From Longicatena sp. (GTDB lineage Bacteria; Bacillota_I; Bacilli_A; Erysipelotrichales; Erysipelotrichaceae): a stretch of DNA of 24,592 bases. Shown here in pieces: positions 22,397 to 24,592 of this stretch (positions are counted from its first letter, which is position 1; every line of letters starts with the position of its first letter). Position numbers and translations under genes: made by a program. The stretch lies in NCBI GenBank assembly GCA_020025055.1, contig JAHHST010000010.1, positions 1 through 24,592 of the forward strand. The letters run 5' to 3'. A model generated the notes under the pieces. It was given only the letters and a program-made list of their open reading frames with translations. It was not told the DNA's origin and ran no database searches.

Positions 22397-23878
22397 ATGG
22401 CAAAAAAATTTAAAGATGTGTTTGTTACATTGGTTATTATTTTACTTTGTACATTATTATCACATGTTTTAGTAGATTTTAATGTACGATTAGAAAATTT
22501 GATTATGGTTTATTTAATTGGTGTGGTATTTATTGTTATTGAAACAAAAAAAATATTTTATGGAATAACTTCAAGTTTTATTAGTATTATTACATTTAAT
22601 TATTTCTTCACACAACCAATCTTTTCTTTCCGTATTTATGATCCTAATTATATTATTACTATTGTGATTTTTTTAATTGTTTCAATTATTACTGGAATTA
22701 TTATGGCAAAGATGCAAAAACATATTGAAATATCTCATTATAGAGAGAAACAAACAAAAGCATTTTATGAAATATCGAAGTCTTTTTTAAATCTTTCAGG
22801 AATTGAAACGATTATTATACATAGTATTAGAAGTTTATATAAATTCCAAAATACAATATGTGAAATATATTATTTTGATAAAGAAAAAGAGGAATTGGTA
22901 GTATATCGTGATGATCAAATTTCAAAGGACTTGCATAGTAAATTGGATTTAGCAAAATGGAGCTATAAAAATAGCTGTGATTGTGGACAACATACTTCTT
23001 TTTATAATCATGATGATTGGACATACTGTCCACTTCATCACGGAAATGAAGTATTAGGTGTATATGCCATTTATCAATCAGAAGAGAAGAAGGATTGTGC
23101 ATTGTTTGTAACTACACTTGTTTCTCAAATGGTAATGGCGATTGAAAGAGAACAACTTTATATTACACAGGAAAAAAATAGATTAGAGATTGAAAAAGAA
23201 AAGTTACGGAATAATTTATTACGAGCTATATCGCATGATTTACGTACGCCTTTAACAAGTGTTTTAGGAGCAAGTTCTTTAATGATAGAAAAATATGATG
23301 ATTTGGAAAAAGCGGCAAAATTAGAATTAATTAAGAATATTAATATGGATTCTCAATGGTTAATTCAATTAGTAGAGAATTTGTTGAACATGACAAGAAT
23401 TCAAGATAATCGATTAATTTTAACAAAACAAAAAGAAGTCGTTGATGATATAATACATGAGGCTGTACGTTGTTGTGAGTCAAGATTACAGAATCATCAA
23501 TTAAAGGTTCATTTACCTGAAACGATTCAAATGGTAGAAATGGATGGAAAATTGATTATACAAGTCTTAATTAATCTTATTGATAATGCGATTAAACATA
23601 CTCCTGATCAAGCTTTAATAGAAGTTAGTTTTTATGAAAAAGACCATAAAGCTTGTTTTGAAGTTAAAGATAATGGAGATGGAATTGATGATCAAATTAA
23701 GGAAAATTTGTTTGAAAGCTTTTTTACAACAAAAGCAGATCGAGGAGATTCAAAACGTGGCATAGGGTTAGGACTTGCGATTTGTAAATCAATTATAAAC
23801 GCACATAATGGAACTATTTATGCAAAAAATAGAGAAGATACGCATGGTGCAATCTTTGGCTTTAAACTTCCATTATAG
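22397..23878 (+). CDS. KdpD-like sensor histidine kinase lacking the N-terminal cytoplasmic sensor
   Basis: A 493-residue membrane sensor kinase. Residues about 8-105 are four membrane segments of the DUF4118 type seen in KdpD ('NYFFTQPIFSFRIYDPNY'), residues about 120-245 a GAF domain, H280 in 'AISHDLRTPLTSVLG' the phosphorylation site, and residues 391-493 the ATPase with N box 'LINLIDNAIKHTP', G1 'DNGDGI' and G2 'GIGLGLAICK'. The large KdpD/Usp N-terminal region of full-length KdpD is missing. The GAF carries a Cys/His cluster (C194, C196, H199, H205, C211, H214, H215). It is preceded by trkH and followed by the response regulator. A potassium- or turgor-related signal is inferred from context. 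Confidence 0.92.
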   Translation: MAKKFKDVFVTLVIILLCTLLSHVLVDFNVRLENLIMVYLIGVVFIVIETKKIFYGITSSFISIITFNYFFTQPIFSFRIYDPNYIITIVIFLIVSIITGIIMAKMQKHIEISHYREKQTKAFYEISKSFLNLSGIETIIIHSIRSLYKFQNTICEIYYFDKEKEELVVYRDDQISKDLHSKLDLAKWSYKNSCDCGQHTSFYNHDDWTYCPLHHGNEVLGVYAIYQSEEKKDCALFVTTLVSQMVMAIEREQLYITQEKNRLEIEKEKLRNNLLRAISHDLRTPLTSVLGASSLMIEKYDDLEKAAKLELIKNINMDSQWLIQLVENLLNMTRIQDNRLILTKQKEVVDDIIHEAVRCCESRLQNHQLKVHLPETIQMVEMDGKLIIQVLINLIDNAIKHTPDQALIEVSFYEKDHKACFEVKDNGDGIDDQIKENLFESFFTTKADRGDSKRGIGLGLAICKSIINAHNGTIYAKNREDTHGAIFGFKLPL

Positions 23879-23896
23879 TGTAGAAAGGATGTTATT

Positions 23897-24580
23897 ATGT
23901 ATGAAACTATTTTAGTTGTTGAAGATGATCGAAGCATTGAAAAGTTTTTACGATTATCTTTAGAAACCAATCATTATAAGGTAATTAATGCAGCGACAGG
24001 AATTGAAGGAATTTCACTTTTCATGAGTGAAAATCCTGATTTAGTATTGTTAGATTTAGGATTACCAGATATTGATGGAATGGAAGTTTTAAATATCATT
24101 CGTGAAAAAAATAATACACCTATTATTGTGGTATCTGCTAGAGAATTAGAAAATGAAAAGATCAAAGCACTTGATGAAGGGGCAGATGATTATATTACGA
24201 AACCATTTAGTATTAATGAATTACTTGCAAGAGTGCGAGTAGCATTAAGAAAAAAAACGAGTAATGTAAAAAAGAAGGAGAGTTTTTCTGTCCGTGATTT
24301 TAAAATTGATTTTGAGAAGCATAAAGTTTATATAAAAAATGAGGAAATACATGTAACACCTATTGAATACAAATTATTAGAACTTCTTGTGAACAATGCG
24401 GGAAAAGTATTGACGCACAGATATATTATTGAAAAAATTTGGGGATATGCAAATACCGAAGATTCTCAATCATTACGAGTATTTATGGCGAATATTCGTA
24501 GAAAAATTGAAAAGGATTCTTCCCAACCACATTATATTATTACCGAAGTTGGAGTAGGGTATCGATTTACAGAAGAGTAA
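23897..24580 (+). CDS. KdpE-like OmpR-family response regulator
   Basis: A 227-residue response regulator. The receiver domain (1-115) has acidic pocket D11/D12-type 'VVEDD', phospho-acceptor Asp53 in 'LLDLGLPDIDG', Ser80 and Lys102 ('TKPFS'). The C-terminal winged helix (about 130-226) has 'VTPIEYKLLELLVNNAGKVL' and 'VGVGYRF', the OmpR/PhoB signature; the sequence is of KdpE type. AAAGGATG precedes the ATG, 18 bases after the kinase stop. Cognate partner of the kinase; the TTAACA repeats before the first Trk-like gene are a plausible target. The gene ends 12 bases from the window edge. Confidence 0.94.
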   Translation: MYETILVVEDDRSIEKFLRLSLETNHYKVINAATGIEGISLFMSENPDLVLLDLGLPDIDGMEVLNIIREKNNTPIIVVSARELENEKIKALDEGADDYITKPFSINELLARVRVALRKKTSNVKKKESFSVRDFKIDFEKHKVYIKNEEIHVTPIEYKLLELLVNNAGKVLTHRYIIEKIWGYANTEDSQSLRVFMANIRRKIEKDSSQPHYIITEVGVGYRFTEE

Positions 24581-24592
24581 AATGAAAAGAGG

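Noticed and set aside
24582..24592. ATG AAA AGA at the right edge, possible next gene
   Set aside because: Only 11 bases are available, so it cannot be judged.

Overview
The window reads as chromosomal DNA of a low-GC, AT-rich Gram-positive bacterium (Bacillota). Intergenic DNA is strongly AT-rich, ribosome binding sites are of the AGGAGG type, promoters are TTGACT/TATAAT-like, and genes end in short stem-loops with U-tracts. The gene content (polyamine ABC transporter with a PotC-PotD fusion, solitary ECF S component, Trk genes with a short KdpD-like kinase) and the protein style suggest an Erysipelotrichia-like gut Firmicute. That placement is inference, not demonstrated. No tRNA, rRNA, CRISPR array, intact insertion sequence or prophage was found. 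All genes but one (patatin-like, 13577-14425) lie on the + strand.

Layout: (1) 1-3004, a YitT-family membrane protein and a Na/Pi cotransporter with a PhoU tail. (2) 3148-6335, a deaminase-type amidohydrolase, a LysR regulator with a very good promoter, and a CBM9-like lipoprotein. (3) 6336-6933, a non-coding or decayed stretch with a large hairpin whose 3' arm contains a Shine-Dalgarno sequence. (4) 6934-11815, a polyamine uptake operon: XRE-cupin regulator, PotA, PotB, and a PotC-PotD fusion. (5) 11880-13269, a YbaK-type deacylase, a nitroreductase and a small CopZ-like HMA protein, then a short relic reading frame. (6) 13577-16969, a divergent patatin-like hydrolase, then an ECF S component with a class V aminotransferase and a TetR regulator. 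(7) 17118-19508, a short ORF upstream of cytidine deaminase, then a MATE transporter. (8) 19768-24580, a compact potassium uptake operon: two small TrkA-like proteins, TrkH, a KdpD-like histidine kinase and a KdpE-like response regulator.

The most unusual object is PotA (7482-9065). Its ATPase core is normal, but the C-terminal TOBE-type domain is split by about 180 residues. These form two tandem beta-rich repeats that resemble the Ig-like repeats of Gram-positive surface proteins, although PotA works in the cytoplasm. The frame is intact and the last TOBE strands resume after the insertion. Together with the PotC-PotD fusion, this makes a polyamine importer of unusual construction.

The second point of interest is the potassium operon. 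The TrkA function is split between one protein with a canonical NAD-binding glycine motif but no C-terminal RCK domain, and one with an RCK_C-like tail but a degenerate glycine motif. A two-component system of Kdp type ends the operon. The kinase carries a Cys/His cluster in its GAF region, and helically phased TTAACA-like repeats lie upstream of the first gene.
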